A stretch of 64,000 nt of DNA from Pyrus communis (lineage: Eukaryota; Streptophyta; Magnoliopsida; Rosales; Rosaceae), in NCBI RefSeq assembly GCF_963583255.1, contig NC_084817.1, forward strand, positions 687,001 through 751,000. The letters are read 5' to 3'. Shown piece after piece: positions 10,330-23,146 of the stretch. Each line of letters starts with the position of its first letter. Positions within the stretch are counted from its first letter, which is position 1. Below the pieces are notes generated by a model. That model worked only from the letters and a program-made list of their open reading frames with translations, searched no databases and was not told the DNA's origin. Both the position numbers and the translations under genes were made by a program.

Positions 10330-12150
10330 GAACAGCTTTTATCATACATGTTTGCCCTACCTTTACTATCATTGTCCTATTTTGAAACGAAAAATAAATG
10401 TAAGTGCGTAGAAAGTAAAAAATAATAATTAAAAATCACTTCGCATGAATATTTCCATCTGCACTCTAATTATTCTCTGCCTTATTATATTTATTTAGTG
10501 GTCAATTACCTGGGAGTTACATTTGTAACTTAATGCTATGTTGATGCGGTGTATTTTGTTATAGGATTTGACCAAACATCTAACGGCACGAGTTGAAACG
10601 ACAATCATGCAATACCTATACGTTCTTTGTACTTGAACCGCATTTATTACTACGGAGTGATTGTAACCTTTTGAAGATAAAAACACAGACTAACGAGCCA
10701 TAAAATCTTAATACAAATCATACAATACTTATATTATATAAACATGCATTTATGTAGTCTTTTCGGTCCAGAGTACGTGCTAATTAATATTGACTAAGAT
10801 CGAAATATAATTGAATGAAATAAAGAAGAAAAAAAAAGGGGATAGAGATATTCTTTCTCGCTTCTACATACAGCAAACTCACCAACTTTAGAAAGCAAAT
10901 TTTGGTGCCTTCTCGATCATCCACCCTATCCCCATCCCATTATACCACATGCCAAGTTCTGAAGCTAATGGCAATTGTGGGAAGTGAATTTTAATGGTGA
11001 TTAACAATGCTATAAGCCCATAACTAATTAAATTGGATCATAGATAGTAAATTCATGTATAATATGCATATTGTATATGTACGTACACATGTACTTTTCA
11101 AAAATACTTCTGTTTTTCGTACACGTTTTAAGGATTCGTTAAATTCCTTTTTTTATATATATATAATTCCAAAGTATACATGATGCACATAAGTACACAT
11201 TTATTATGTTTAATACAAGTTATTTTGATGCATTTTTTAATAAACATACAATGTTCACGTATTTTCACATATTGTTGAATAAATAAAAATATACCTTTTA
11301 CATAAATAGTGGCCGAATTTTTCAAAAATATTTTCTTGGTAAAGTTGCTGAATAATACCCGCACATATTTTTTCACATACATATCCGTCATGTATTTTAC
11401 AAAACTACAAATTGAATACGTATATACGTTTACGACGATCCACATACATGATATATGTAAATAATATGAAACGTGTCACATTAGTCCACATGTGTGTGTG
11501 TGTGTGTGTGTATTATATTGGCCAGTGACGTGAGCTATAACCATGCATGCACCGACCACTCTTAAAAATTATAAGACTCTTCTTTTGTATATATGCTGAA
11601 ATGCAAATATATAGTATGGTGTGTGTGTGTATATATATATATATAGACAGACACACACACATGCCTAAGTTTAGGCGGCCTTTGATTATTGGTTTCAAGA
11701 TTTGTCGCCTAATATAATTTATGATAACAAAGCTCACTTGCCATATTATGAAATTGATGTAAACAAAAGTTAGGGCAAATAGACAGTAAAAAATGTGTTG
11801 CTGGTTCATGACATAAAGGGTGATCATCATCATCATCATCATCAACTACAATTATCACTCACAAATCAAAAGGTCGGTGTCTTAAAAGAATGGTCAACTC
11901 CAAACTTCTCAATTAAAAATATTAAAGTCTTTTTATCTCCATTTTACAGATTGGATCTAGCTAGATGTCACGACTGTATTTCCTTCTATATACTCTGCAC
12001 AATTGAAATTTGACATAGAACCATTTTTTGTATTTTTTTTTTTTTTTAAATATCAGTTTGTGGCTTTATCATGGCAGTCTATTATTGGGGAACATGAAGA
12101 CTCATAGAAGTATTTCAGTCTCCTCTACCCCCATCGTGTATTTTTTAAAG
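10330..12150. other. AT-rich intergenic DNA with microsatellites
   Basis: GT runs lie at about 11496-11512 and 11618-11630, an AT run at about 11630-11645, an AC run at 11649-11662, and a CAT/TCA triplet run at 11824-11847. From about 11040 to 11470 the sequence is full of TACGTA/TACATA-like words. The short open frames here look random and no gene is supported. Confidence 0.45.
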
Positions 12151-12154
12151 AGAG

Positions 12155-12735
12155 ATAGAGCTTGTTTGAAAGTGCTTTTAAAATGACTATAAAAACATTT
12201 GGTGGAAATGTTTTGGAATTAATCTTTGGTTAAAATGCAAGTGAACCAAATAACATTGAGCTCGTTTGAAAGTGTTTTCAAAATGACTAAGAGCGTTTTT
12301 GCGTGTTTTTGTTACCAATTCTTAATAAAAATGCAAGTGCTTTGGAATTGGAACTCAAAAACACTTTCGCAAAAAACGCTTTCAATAATTTTTTTAATGC
12401 ACTTCCAAACCACTTCATAAAACTTCACTTCTACCCATTTTCTTTTTCGATTTTAATAATGTTAACTTACAAACGTTGAGTTTTCATATATATAGAGCTC
12501 ATTTGGATGTGTTTTTGAAATGACTAAAACCGCTTTTGGTAAATATGTTTTTAGAACTAATCATTAATAAAAATGCAAATAAATCCTGGAAAAGTACTTA
12601 AAATGTTTCTTGAAAGAAGCACATAACTGGTGCTTATTGCATAAAACACTTTAAGTGCTTTTGAAACCCAAAAATATTTTCTCTAAAAGTATTTTCAGTT
12701 ATTTAAAAGTACATCCAAACGAGCTCATATTTGTT
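12155..12735. mobile_element. Cluster of related small inverted-repeat elements
   Basis: GAGCT(T/C)GTTTGAAAGTG starts at about 12159 and 12259, and GAGCTCATTTGGATGTG at about 12496. Inverted partners CACTTCCAAACCAC (about 12400) and CATCCAAACGAGCTC (about 12713) close the units. Inside, phrases such as AATAAAAATGCAAGTG recur. This looks like two or three overlapping, diverged hAT-like MITEs of one family. A further worn copy may lie at about 13890-14040. Confidence 0.55.
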
Positions 12736-12739
12736 CTTT

Positions 12740-13890
12740 AGAGCTTTAATTTCGATTTCAAGCTCCGTCCAAAATTTAATACTTAGAAATTCAAATCTAT
12801 GATTAACCAATTCGACGCAAGAAATTTAAAGTCTAAGCATTAATGATTTCACACTACAAAACACAACCAATTGAAGCATAATTGAGAAATGTTGAGTGAA
12901 ATTGAGGGTTTCTCAATTTTACTACATTTCTCATTGGGCTTATAGGTAAGGTAATCTATATGAGCCCAGTCCAATCATTGATCCCACTTTTTTATTTTTC
13001 AATTGGGTTTATTTCCTTGCTCTAAGCCCAGACCTCTGAAGGCCTACCAAAACCCAACATATGTAAAACCGATCTCAACTCTCCCCTCTACCTTTGCACA
13101 ACTTGAACTTGTCTATTTTGTTTCTCAAGGTTGTCACATCTTTTTGTAAAACTGAACTTGGTTATCAATTGGTCTAGCGTTATTTAAGTCCGCACTTGAT
13201 TATAAGAAGTCTTATGTTCGACTCATACAAATGTATGAACAATTTTCATCATTGTAAATTTGTAGTGAGTTTGACAACGTTTAAGATAAGTTAACAACAC
13301 GTTCTTAAATTTTTTGTAAATAACTTATCCCTTGTGGCAAAAAAAAAAAAAAGAAATTTATCAAAAACATTACTAAGACAATGGGTTACATAAGATATTT
13401 GTCTCATGAGAAGATTCCATCCCATGTTATAACGAGTGTGCAATTTTGCTTATCATCCTTAAATGATGGTAATGCTCACCATCTTCTTTATCGTTTTAGA
13501 TGTCGTTAGATGAGTTGAAATTTTGAAATATGCGTATATCCACTACACACATATCAAAATTTAAACTCATCTAACGATGATAAATAGAATAACGAACATC
13601 ACCATCATTTGAGAATGGTAAATAAAAATATTCCGTTATTACAATATTCATGATAAAACATTTCCTTTGTAGTTTAATTCCAGGTTGCCACATATATATG
13701 CTTTGTGTGACTTAAAATTATGGACTGTGTACAATATGGTGCATGATGTTGACACGCTTGCAAACGACGGGGTAAAGACCGTCTGCCCCCTCAAAAGCGA
13801 CAGTTAGTTTAGTTAAGAGTTTAGAATAATAGTGACCCTAAATATCTAAATTTAGTTTAGTTAAGGATAAAGACATCTAAATTTTTTGGC
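12740..13890. other. Intergenic; possible SINE trace at about 13160-13225
   Basis: A weak A-box (TGGTCTAGCG) and B-box (GTTCGACTC) pair is present near 13165 and 13214, without clear ends. An inverted pair of about 60 bases with CATCTAACGA-type words surrounds 13500-13580. No gene is seen. Confidence 0.3.
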
Positions 13891-14127
13891 ATGTTTAGAA
13901 GTGCCTTTTAAATGATTGAAAGTTTTTTTTTTTTTAAATGTTTTTGAGTGTCACTTTTTAGGATACACTTGCATATTTACTAGATTAGCTCCAAAAACAT
14001 TTTAACAAAATGCGTTTTCAATTATTTTAAAAATAATTTTAAATTAGCTTAAAAAGAGTTTTGAATTTTTTATATTTTGGTAATATAAAAGGGGTAAAAG
14101 AAAATATGTCTTTTGCGCTTGAAACTT

Positions 14128-14265
14128 ATAGATAATAGAGTTCCTAATTTATAAAAATTAGATAATAGAGTTCCAGCATTTATAAAAATTGAAATATAGA
14201 TAGAGTTCACATGTCATCACAACATATAGATAATAGAGTTCCTAATTTATAAAAATTGAAATAAA
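14128..14265. repeat. Short repeats of an ATAGATAATAGAGTTC unit
   Basis: GATAATAGAGTTCC occurs at about 14131, 14161 and 14230, each followed by A/T-rich spacers ending TTATAAAAATT. It is a small degenerate tandem array. Confidence 0.7.
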
Positions 14266-14469
14266 ATTCCCACATTTCTCTCCAACTTCTCTCTTTCATA
14301 TATATTTTTTTAAATCTTTTATATTTACACACAGTGTTTGTCGACTCGGTCCATCTCATTTTTTATGAAATTTTTTAATTGAATTGAAAGAGAAATTGAT
14401 TGACCTTTTAATCTTTTATTATTAATTAAATTGACTAAATGCTACTATAAAACGAGTTCAAATTCTCTT

Positions 14470-14640
14470 TGTGAGGATCCTGGAGATTCGTGAATCATGT
14501 CCGTTTATCGTACATCGTACGGTCAGAAATCATTTTAAATATTTTTATTTAAAAATAAACATGAACAACATTTGATAAAAACTGATCGCACGTTATACAA
14601 TAAACATGTACGATTCACATATTCCTAAGATCCTCACCAA
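14470..14640. mobile_element. Fold-back MITE, copy 2 of the family at 8591
   Basis: The left arm TGAGGATCCTGGAGATTCGT and the right arm (minus strand) TGAGGATCTTAGGAATATGT are complementary in outline. Inner words ATCGTACGGTCAG and CTGATCGCACG match the GTGCGG core of the copy at 8591-8801. Both sit in AT-rich DNA away from exons. Confidence 0.6.
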
Positions 14641-15180
14641 AAAGATCTGAAGAGGATCCTGTTGGCTGTAAAACAGGAAAGGGTCCTATCCAAATCTCTT
14701 CCACTTAATTCTTCTTATCAAATAATTTAAACTCTTGAAATTTGATCTAACAGCTACAACACAAAATCTAAAGGAATCCTTCCTGTAAAACTATTGCAGT
14801 CGGCAAAAATGTCGTTTTCCATGGGCTTTTGACACCACAAAATACGCGTGACCACAAATCAAAAGTTTGTTTTTATATGAAATATCAAGAGCCACATGGC
14901 AGTTTGACAAAAGCAAAAAAAAAAAAAGAAGAGATACATGGCAGATGTCGGAAGTAAAATTTGACACTTCAACGCAGGAATAAAAGAAAGTTCAGAAATT
15001 CTAAAGATTTTAATCTCCATCTTGATCTTTAATAATATATTGTTCAACCATCTTCATGTGAGTTGTGACTATCGCACAATGACACGTACATAGGAATTTA
15101 GGAAAGATATTTGAAACGATTTCTTGCTTTGAACCTACACAAGTTTATTAGCTATTGTCAGATTTAGCTTATTCTTCTAT

Positions 15181-15880
15181 TTCTTTAATGTAAATAGAAT
15201 CATTTGTTTTAAAAAAAAAAATAGTAGAGAATTGCTACTGATTCTTTATTAGACTCTCTGTCACTTCACAAATAAAACGTCAATTTTCTTAGAAATATGA
15301 TGAAATAGTATATAAAACATATGAAGTGATAGAGAGTCTATTAGGAGTATCGCTTTTGAAATAGACCAAGTAGCATTTCTCAAGTTGAGTAATCCACAGT
15401 TTGGTGTAAAATATAATACAAAACACCTGTATGAGAGATATCATATAGATAAGGACGTAATTTAGATGCCTCTAACTCAAGTTTTATGTGGACCTACCTA
15501 ACACAATCTAAAGTGACTCGTATCAAATTTATCTTATTTTTTCATTTCCTTAATGTAAATAGAATCGCTTGTTCAAAAAGAAAAAAATAGTTTACTAGTA
15601 AATTGTTACCGGACTCTCTATTGAACTTCCTGTCACTTCACAAATTAACATCAATTTTCTTACAAATATTATGAAATAATGTATAAAAAATATGAAGTGA
15701 CAGAGAGTTTATTGAGAGTTTCGCTCTTAGCATTTCTCAAGTTGACCAATCCACAGTTTGGTGTAAAATATATTACAAAAACCCTGTATGAGAGCTATCA
15801 TGTAGACAAGGACGTAATTTAGATGCCTTTAACACAAGTTTTCTTGGACCTACCTAACGCAATCTAAAGTGAATCATGTT
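15181..15880. repeat. Tandem duplication, period about 365 bp
   Basis: TTCTTTAATGTAAATAGAATC at 15181 recurs as TTCCTTAATGTAAATAGAATC at 15546. The copies stay aligned to the ACCTACCTAAC(A/G)CAATCTAAAGTGA ending (about 15515 and 15872). Each copy contains an inverted pair CTCT(G)TCACTTCAC / GTGA(C/T)AGAGAG around 100 bases apart, so a small hairpin element was present before the duplication. Confidence 0.8.
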
Positions 15881-16319
15881 TGTCTATTTCATCAAAATAA
15901 TATTGTAATTACAACCAGTAACAATTCATAAAAGGGGAGAATTTGTTCGTGGCAAGCACTAATGCTTGATGCTAACCTACTTTTCTCTTTGCTATTTATT
16001 CTTATATTTTGGTGATGCCAATGTCATTTACACTCATACTTTTGTAATGTCAAATTCATTATATAAATCAAACGAGCTTGTAACTCCGTTGATACGAATA
16101 TATATTTTTGCATTTGGAATTTGAGTTCATTTTTTTTTATTACATGTGATACTATTAATTTAAACTAAACTGAAAGGAGAAAAATATTGAAACCTAAAAC
16201 ACATTCGGTCGAAGAATAATCTCACATAAGCACTGTGTTTTTTAAGGCAATAACACTGTTTAATCCTAAACACTAATCCTTCTAAAACTCTTGAGTATAA
16301 AATAGGATGGCGCTATCAA

Positions 16320-16670
16320 CACATCTATTTTTATCTTCCACACACACTTCTCAATTTTCAGCCATTAGATCGAATAAATTGAGATATCAAAAGATGAAAC
16401 TAATAGGGTTGTGTGGAGTTAAAATATGTGTATGGATTGCACACTATAAAATATTCTGAAATATACTAAAATTTTTCCAAAATGCGGAGTGCTATCCACA
16501 CACGAATTTTTACTTTTCACACATCCTCTCAATTTTTGGCTGTCAGATCGAATGAATTGAAGTAGATCACACCCATTTTTACTTCTCACACATCCTCTCA
16601 ACTTTCGACTGTCAAATTAAATGGATTGAAGAAGATCATAACCATTTTTACATTTTACACAACCTTCTTC
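16320..16670. repeat. Degenerate tandem repeat, unit about 75 bp
   Basis: The phrase TTTTTACTT(T/C)TCACACATCCTCTCAA followed by a TGTCAGATCGAATGAATTGAAG-like stretch appears about four times (near 16330, 16505, 16578 and 16645) with growing divergence. Confidence 0.6.
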
Positions 16671-16803
16671 TGTTTTCGCTATCGAATTGCATAATTGAAG
16701 AAGAACAATATAAAAAATTAAAAAATTAACAAAAGTGTCTGAGAGGTAAAAATATGTGTGTATATTCACTTTCCTTCCTAAATATATATGCATTTTGGAT
16801 TGT

Positions 16804-17006
16804 GGGAATTGGATCCGCTCCGGACCTTAGTGTTCGAAGCCTAATGATCAACTAATTTGAACAGCACAAATTGAATCCAACTACTTCTATTAACTCATTT
16901 TTCTGAACCACCACACACAAGCCAACAACTTTGATTTCTTTTACTCACTAATCAGATAAATTGACCGTTAAGCTCCGGACACTAAAATCCTGCGGACCCA
17001 GTTCCC
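16804..17006. mobile_element. hAT-type MITE with 8-bp target duplication
   Basis: TGGATTGT lies at 16796-16803 and again at 17007-17014. Between them the ends GGGAATTGGATCCG and, on the minus strand, GGGAACTGGGTCCG form terminal inverted repeats, followed by CTTAGTG / TTTTAGTG. The 203-base size, lack of coding capacity and 8-bp duplication fit hAT-type MITEs. It lies about 700 bases upstream of the synaptotagmin start codon, inside the likely promoter. Confidence 0.8.
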
Positions 17007-17207
17007 TGGATTGTGGACAAAGAAGGAAAGCAAGTACTAACTGAAACGGTTAAAAGAAGAAAATAAAAAGGACAAAAGAACAAAAGAGGGAGAAGGACAA
17101 AAAGGCAAAATAGAAACCAATCATTATTTCCCTTTTAATTCCGTAAATTTATGATTCATTCCCCACAATAATCTCGTAACGCTGTAAAAAATATGTACAG
17201 ATGAGAC

Positions 17208-17326
17208 AGAGAGAGAGAGAGAGAGAGCGAGCCAATAAACCGCTTAGACGTTACCGACACTCGAGACAGATGAGAAGAAACCCCACAAACGCCAGCCGTT
17301 TGCTTGGAATCGGATCCAGTGGTCGT

Positions 17327-17361
<35 letters not shown>
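17208..17361. repeat. Two GA microsatellites in the SYT 5' leader region
   Basis: GA runs occupy about 17208-17228 and 17331-17361. They are probably part of the promoter or 5' UTR of the downstream gene. Confidence 0.9.
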
Positions 17362-17362
<1 letters not shown>

Positions 17363-17705
17363 AGAGCATCCCACCAAGAATAAGTGCCTCCCTTTAATGC
17401 TCCTATCTGCTTCTTTCAGATAAGCATTGTCGTCTTCTCCACTCCTTCTCCACGCGGCAGAAACAAAATATTTTTTGGTTTCTGGGTCTTCCACAATTTA
17501 CGGGAATTCAGATATGTGATCATTTTTCTGCGATTTTTACAGGTTTTTTTTTACTGTGTTTTTCATGTTGTAGTCTTGGTGTGTAGGAAAAGGAAGGAGT
17601 GGAACTGGAGAGGTGTTTTTGAATCGTACTCGGTTTTTACAGTCTTGTTCTTGTGTAGTAGTGTGGGATTTTGGGGTGGTCTGAGGTTCTGAGGGCGGAT
17701 TTGAG

Positions 17706-20700
17706 ATGGGTATTCTGAGTGCGATTTTGGGTTTTGTGGGTTTTGGAGTTGGAACTTCAACTGGGCTTGTGATCGGGTATTACGTCTTCATCTACTTCCA
17801 GCCAACTGATGTCAAGGTCGGTTCTTTTATAACTATTAGTGGATTACTGCTCGGCTGATTGCTGATAATGTTTGTGTTTTGGTTCAACAAATGTCAATTT
17901 TTGTGACATATCTGATTTGTAATGAACCCAGAATCCTGCAATTCGTCCATTGGTCGAGCAAGATTCGAAAACTCTGCAGAGGCTGCTTCCGGAGATACCC
18001 ATGTGGGTGAAAAATCCAGACTATGATCGTGTATGTTCACTTTTCGAAATTTTGGTTTTTGCAAATTGATTTTCTTGAGTTGGTGTTACAAATGCCATAA
18101 GAGAAGCTTATCAGGATTTTTGTTTCTGTGAAGGTTGACTGGCTCAACAAATTTATTGAGCTCATGTGGCCTTACCTGGACAAGGTAATGCATACATATT
18201 ATAACAGTATTCGCATATTTTCCAGGGGTGTTTTGCTTGGTTGACTCTCTCTTAATCTTTTGTACTGAGTATTGGCGGTGAATTTGTTTTTAGGCAATTT
18301 GCAAAACTGCGAGGACCATAGCAAAACCCATTATTGCTGAGCAAATTCCGAAATACAAAATTGATTCCGTCGAGTTTGAAGCGCTTTCCTTGGGTACCCT
18401 ACCGCCAACTTTTCAAGGTTGAGTTGATCCTCTTACTTTCCCTCTCTTACACGCACACAATTTTGGATCTGCATTCTGTTTTCGCGATCCCACCCATCGG
18501 TTATATGCTACTTATCACTTTTTATTTTGTGTTGTTATTGTTAATTTCTTGACATAGTATACTGTGAACAAGATGATATCCGCCTTAAAATTTCCATCTT
18601 ATCTTATTTTAAACCTTTGTTCTGTTTTCCCCTGCTATGCAATACTCGTGCGTAGTGCTCATTTCTTGTTTTTCTGTATATGGCAGGAATTAAAGTGTAT
18701 GTTACCGGTGAGAAGGAATTGATAATGGAGGTACAACTGAAGTGGGCAGGCAATCCTAACATCCTTGTTGCAGCTAAAGCATTTGGTTTGAAAGCCACGG
18801 TTCAGGTACGTTCCATGAAGGAACTAGTATATTTAAAGTTCAGTATGCCTGCACACACACACTACCCCAAGCGGTGGTCTGCCTATTCCATGCACACACA
18901 TGAACTAATACTTTGAATAAAAGTTAAGACGAGAGACTTATTACTGGATTTGAATGAAGCATTGATTCTTTGGATTGTTTCAGGTGGTTGATCTGCAAGT
19001 GTTTGCTTGTCCACGCATCAGCCTGAAGCCTTTGGTTTCTGCCTTTCCTTGTTTTTCAAAAATTTTCGTGTCTCTGATGGAGAAGGTGTGGTACTGATTC
19101 CATTTTCATATTGCTTACATGCTTGATGATTGTATTACAGCGGAAAACTAGTTGGTAGTCAGGGACGTGGTATGTTATATAACTACATTGATTTGGTTTT
19201 CTGGTACCTGACAATCCAGAGTCGGAAATGTGTTATATTTAATGTCATTTTCAGATGTACATTCTATATGACTTCAGTTTAATCGAAAAGGCTCAATTTT
19301 TGTAATTATGACTATTAGAGATGTATACTGGGATTAGATGTCCATGACCACCCCCGCATAGACAACCTCAGAATTATAATTCTGTTGCGGTGTCTATAAT
19401 GTGTCACGTCTCCCCCGTCTCCTTACTTCCATTTTGTCTTCCTTTCTATTTGCCCTTCTCAGCTATCTTATTAATGATTTGCAGCCGCATGTTGACTTTG
19501 GATTAAAACTGGTTGGAGCAGATGCTATGGCTATTCCAGGCCTGTATAGGTTTGTCCAGGTAGCATCTCTTACTTTTTGCGAAGGTTAAAGCAGTGATAT
19601 GGTTTGTGTTTACATCGTATACGAAGGATGATTAGTATATATGTTATACCAAGATGCATAGATTACTTATTTATAGAATATTCTACATGAAACTTGAATT
19701 TCTCAACGCCATCTTGCTTACTTTTGTTATTCTGTTTTGATTCATCAGGAGCTTATTAAAGAACAAGTGGCAAACATGTACCTATGGCCCAAAGCCCTAG
19801 AAGTACAAATCATGGATCCCACAATGTATGTGTCATGTTGTTTTGTTTCGAGTAATTGTGTAAGTTGGTTGTTGTGACCTAATAATTTTGTTTAATTCTG
19901 TCAGGGCTATGAGGAAGCCTGTTGGGATTTTGCATATAAAAGTTCTTAAAGCAATGAAGCTTAAAAAGAAAGATTTATTAGGAGGAGCAGATCCATATGT
20001 GAAAATCAAGCTCACTGAGGACAAGCTTCCTTCAAAGAAAACAACTGTGAAACACGGCACTTTGAACCCTGAATGGAATGAAGAGTATAATTTCGTAATC
20101 AGAGACCTAGAGACTCAAGCATTAGAGTTGATGGTTTATGATTGGGAAAAGGTATGATTCTTTGTTTGGAAATGTGAAAGAAAGTAGATACGTCTTTTTT
20201 TTAGCATGGTTTTCTTTCTTTCCAGGATGGATAGAAATACACATAAGCGAGAAGCCACATTGTGCCCTTAGTTCTCTACATTTATCATCTTACGCGTATA
20301 ATAATGTGGGTTTAATTTTTCTTAGATTGGCAAGCATGACGAAATGGGTATAAATGTCATTCCACTGAAAGAACTTACACCTGAAGAGCCTAAAGTTATG
20401 ACTCTTGACATACTGAAGAGCATGGACCTCAATGATGCTCAAAATGACAAGTCACGTGGACAGCTTGTTGTGGAATTGATCTATAAACCCTTTAAGGAGG
20501 ATGAGATGCCCAAAGATGATGAAGATCCAAATGCTGTACAAAGGGCTCCTGAAGGAACACCTGCAACTGGTGGTGCGCTTGTAGTTACCGTCCATGAAGC
20601 TGAAGATGTGGAAGGAAAGCACCACACTAACCCACAAGTGCGCATACTTTTCAGGGGCGAAGAGAAAAGAACCAAGGTACATAAGTCCCTCGGTGTCCTT

Positions 20701-21436
20701 GTCCTTTCTCCGTTTTTCCTCTTACTTGTTTATAAACTATAGTTACTGCATGCTAAAGGCCCGTAGCAAGGAAAGGAGGCTTTTTTTTAGTCGGAGACTC
20801 TTGCATTCTAAGTTAGTTGAAAGATGAGAAGAAATAGTAAAGTCTTATTTTCTGTATATGTGAAAGAAATCACTTTATTGGTGCTGATGCATGTGTCGGA
20901 TAAGAACTTCTGATGAATAGACGAATTTGTTCCCGAACTGTTATGCAAGTGTCATGGGTTTTCCCTCCATGATGCTGATACAATAAGAAACGATTGAATG
21001 CCGTTCATTTTATGTGATCGTGGAATTTCAAAGTTTAACTTGGCTATAAACGTTTTGTATGTTTACTTACAATCTCATTGGGAACTGACACAGCCTGTCA
21101 AGAAAAATCGGGATCCAAGATGGGAAGAGGAGTTTCAGTTTATATTGGAAGAGCCACCGAAAAAGGAGAGGCTTCATGCTGAAGTGGTTAGCCACTCCTC
21201 AAGGATGGGGCTGTTGCATCCCAAGGTAACACAGTTGAAACACATTCAACTTATTTATATTTGCGTTTATGAAATAACCCTCTGGTGTTTTTCCTTCCGA
21301 TCAGGAAACTCTTGGATACGTGGACATAGACTTGGCGGATGTTGTTACCAATAGAAGAATCAATGAGAAATACGATCTGATAGATTCGAAGAATGGACGG
21401 CTTCAACTCGAGCTGCAATGGAGAACAGCTTCTTGA
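17706..21436 (+). CDS. SYT2: Plant synaptotagmin (SYT1/SYT2 clade)
   Basis: Twelve exons join in frame: 17706-17816, 17932-18030, 18134-18184, 18294-18417, 18687-18805, 18984-19085, 19485-19559, 19749-19825, 19905-20151, 20326-20676, 21094-21225 and 21305-21436, giving 539 residues, the usual length of the family. There is an N-terminal membrane anchor (MGILSAILGFVGFGVGTSTG, to about residue 30). A lipid-transferring SMP domain follows (about 65-250, with WVKNPDYDRVDWLNKF and KPIIAEQIPKYKIDSVEFE). Then come C2A (about 258-355, KKKDLLGGADPYVKIKL) and C2B (about 415-520, EAEDVEGKHHTNPQVRILF). The family tethers the ER to the plasma membrane, binds phospholipid (often with calcium) and acts in membrane repair, trafficking and virus movement. 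The linker with DPNAVQRAPEGTPATGG points to SYT2 more than SYT3; SYT1 remains possible. The frame is intact, all introns are GT-AG and the start is the only ATG giving the anchor. Confidence 0.92.
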
Positions 21437-21900
21437 GGGGTATTGCAGTAAAAGAATTCTGTGTAGAAATGGTAAATGCCCTGTAAATTTCGATTCGTTT
21501 CGGATCATGTCCCGTAGTTTTCATAAATCTGTGTAAATGCTACTCTCTCTGATTTCTCACCCTACCAGACAATTCAGAATTTGCTATCGATGAATATATT
21601 TCTTGTTTGAGATCAATCATCTCCTTTAACTTTCATGTCTCCATAGGGAGGACTTGACTACGGTATGCAAACTTTGGTGGTATTCCAAATTAACAACGCA
21701 AAGCAATCGATGGAATCTTATGCAAGTTAGGAATAAAATCATTAAGTACGTGTGCCAAGTAAATCATATTCTTTTTTTCTTCTACTATAGTATTATTTCC
21801 TTGGCGGGTTTTGTTCGTGACAGGTTTTTACTTAATTCTCACCCACCTAGTTGGTTTTTAAAATCGGATTGAGCATGTGCAAATTCAGGTTGATCGGCTC
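21437..21900 (+). other. 3' UTR and downstream flank of SYT
   Basis: This is the expected 3' UTR. AT-rich DNA follows and no other gene is seen. The 72-residue open frame at 21654 has no recognisable content. Confidence 0.4.
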
Positions 21901-21919
21901 AAGATGCATCCCTAGTGGG

Positions 21920-22190
21920 TGTAAACAGTTTAACATCAAGAGATACGTTAATGAACAAACAAAATATAAAATCATGAGTTATACTTTATTAATTGAAAAC
22001 AAATAAACACTGCATAACCCGTCATACTGCATCTTACCAGACTGTTGAGAATAAATGAATACAGGCACTCCAATAAAACACTAAATCAACCCCTAGCTAA
22101 TTCTTAACGGGCTAGAAACCCTAATCTTGGCCCACAAGAAAAACCATAAATAATAATAATAATAAATAAATAAACTAATTTTCCAAACAC
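21920..22190 (-). mobile_element. LTR-like fragment, partner of the one at 4090-4440
   Basis: Read on the minus strand from about 22190, it has a TTGGAAAATTAGTTT start, an (ATT/ATA)n run, TATGGTTTTTCTTGTGGGCC, a TTAGGGTTTC phrase, and further on TTCAATTAATAAAGTATAACTC. The same order of blocks is found on the plus strand at 4090-4440. It is probably an old solo LTR; borders are not certain. Confidence 0.35.
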
Positions 22191-22199
22191 AAAGCTGCT

Positions 22200-23140
22200 G
22201 GGTTGGGCAGCACAAATAGTTGGACGTCTCTTCCTTCGTCTTGTCCAGGTCTTCTGGTTAGGATTGTTCAGACCCGAAAAGTCCCCAATTCAAAGAGCTG
22301 AACTGAGATTTCTAGGGTCCAGTTTGAAATTGTTCAGACCCGAATAATCCAACCCGAATTATCTGAGAAACCCAAATAACCAACCCGTTTCATGTAAAAC
22401 CCAAGATAATCAACGGAGGAGGGGTGTGATGTGACCATTTGCGGCGTTTATACTCGATTAGACTGAACACTGAACACACTTGATGAAGAGATTGCAAGTC
22501 TTGAAAAGTTTGTTCCTTCCATCCATCCATCAATCTATCAATCTGATTCCGCAGGTCCGCATAAGCATAAGCTTTGCCGACAATACTCTGTCAAACTGAG
22601 ATTTTACGTAAATTTTGTCACCTTATATTTTTAACGTAATATTTTATGATTAACATAAAAATTATGTTAAAATTATAAGATAACAAACAATTCATCACAA
22701 ATTTTACCTTTTTGCTTACCAAATTATAAAAATATAGGCATCATCCTTATCGTTTAAGAAGAGACAAATTTGGAGGTTACTTTGACCCAACTCCCAAAGC
22801 CAAAAGCTTGTGGTGTGTTTGTATGCACTATTTAGGAGATAGAAGTGAAAATCTACCGTGTCATAACCTAAATTCTTTTATGTCAATCTATTACATAAGG
22901 AGATGAGAGAAAATGTGTCATATGTCACGCTACCAATGTATAGATACATAATTCTTTATTACAACCATGAGTTGATCACTTTGTTAGTATTACTCTCGGA
23001 TATTTCAATTATATATTAGAATTCATCGTTACGAACAAATATATATCACCTGTTGTACGGTAAATTTTCTCAATTAGATGGACATCTATAACGTAATACT
23101 TAATACAGCAAACTATACAATTATTTCTTGGATAGAGTCC
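22200..23140. other. Intergenic, no gene recognised
   Basis: It contains short repeated phrases (GTTCAGACCCGAA(A/T)A near 22267 and 22331; ATCCATCAATCTATC near 22525) and AT-rich DNA. No coding content is recognised. Confidence 0.3.
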
Positions 23141-23146
23141 CTTCGT

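Noticed and set aside
10024..10425. Several frames over the Harbinger MITE
   Set aside because: They are translations of GGGAC/GGAAC runs (Arg/Asp/Gly or Pro/Phe/Arg patterns) and not proteins.
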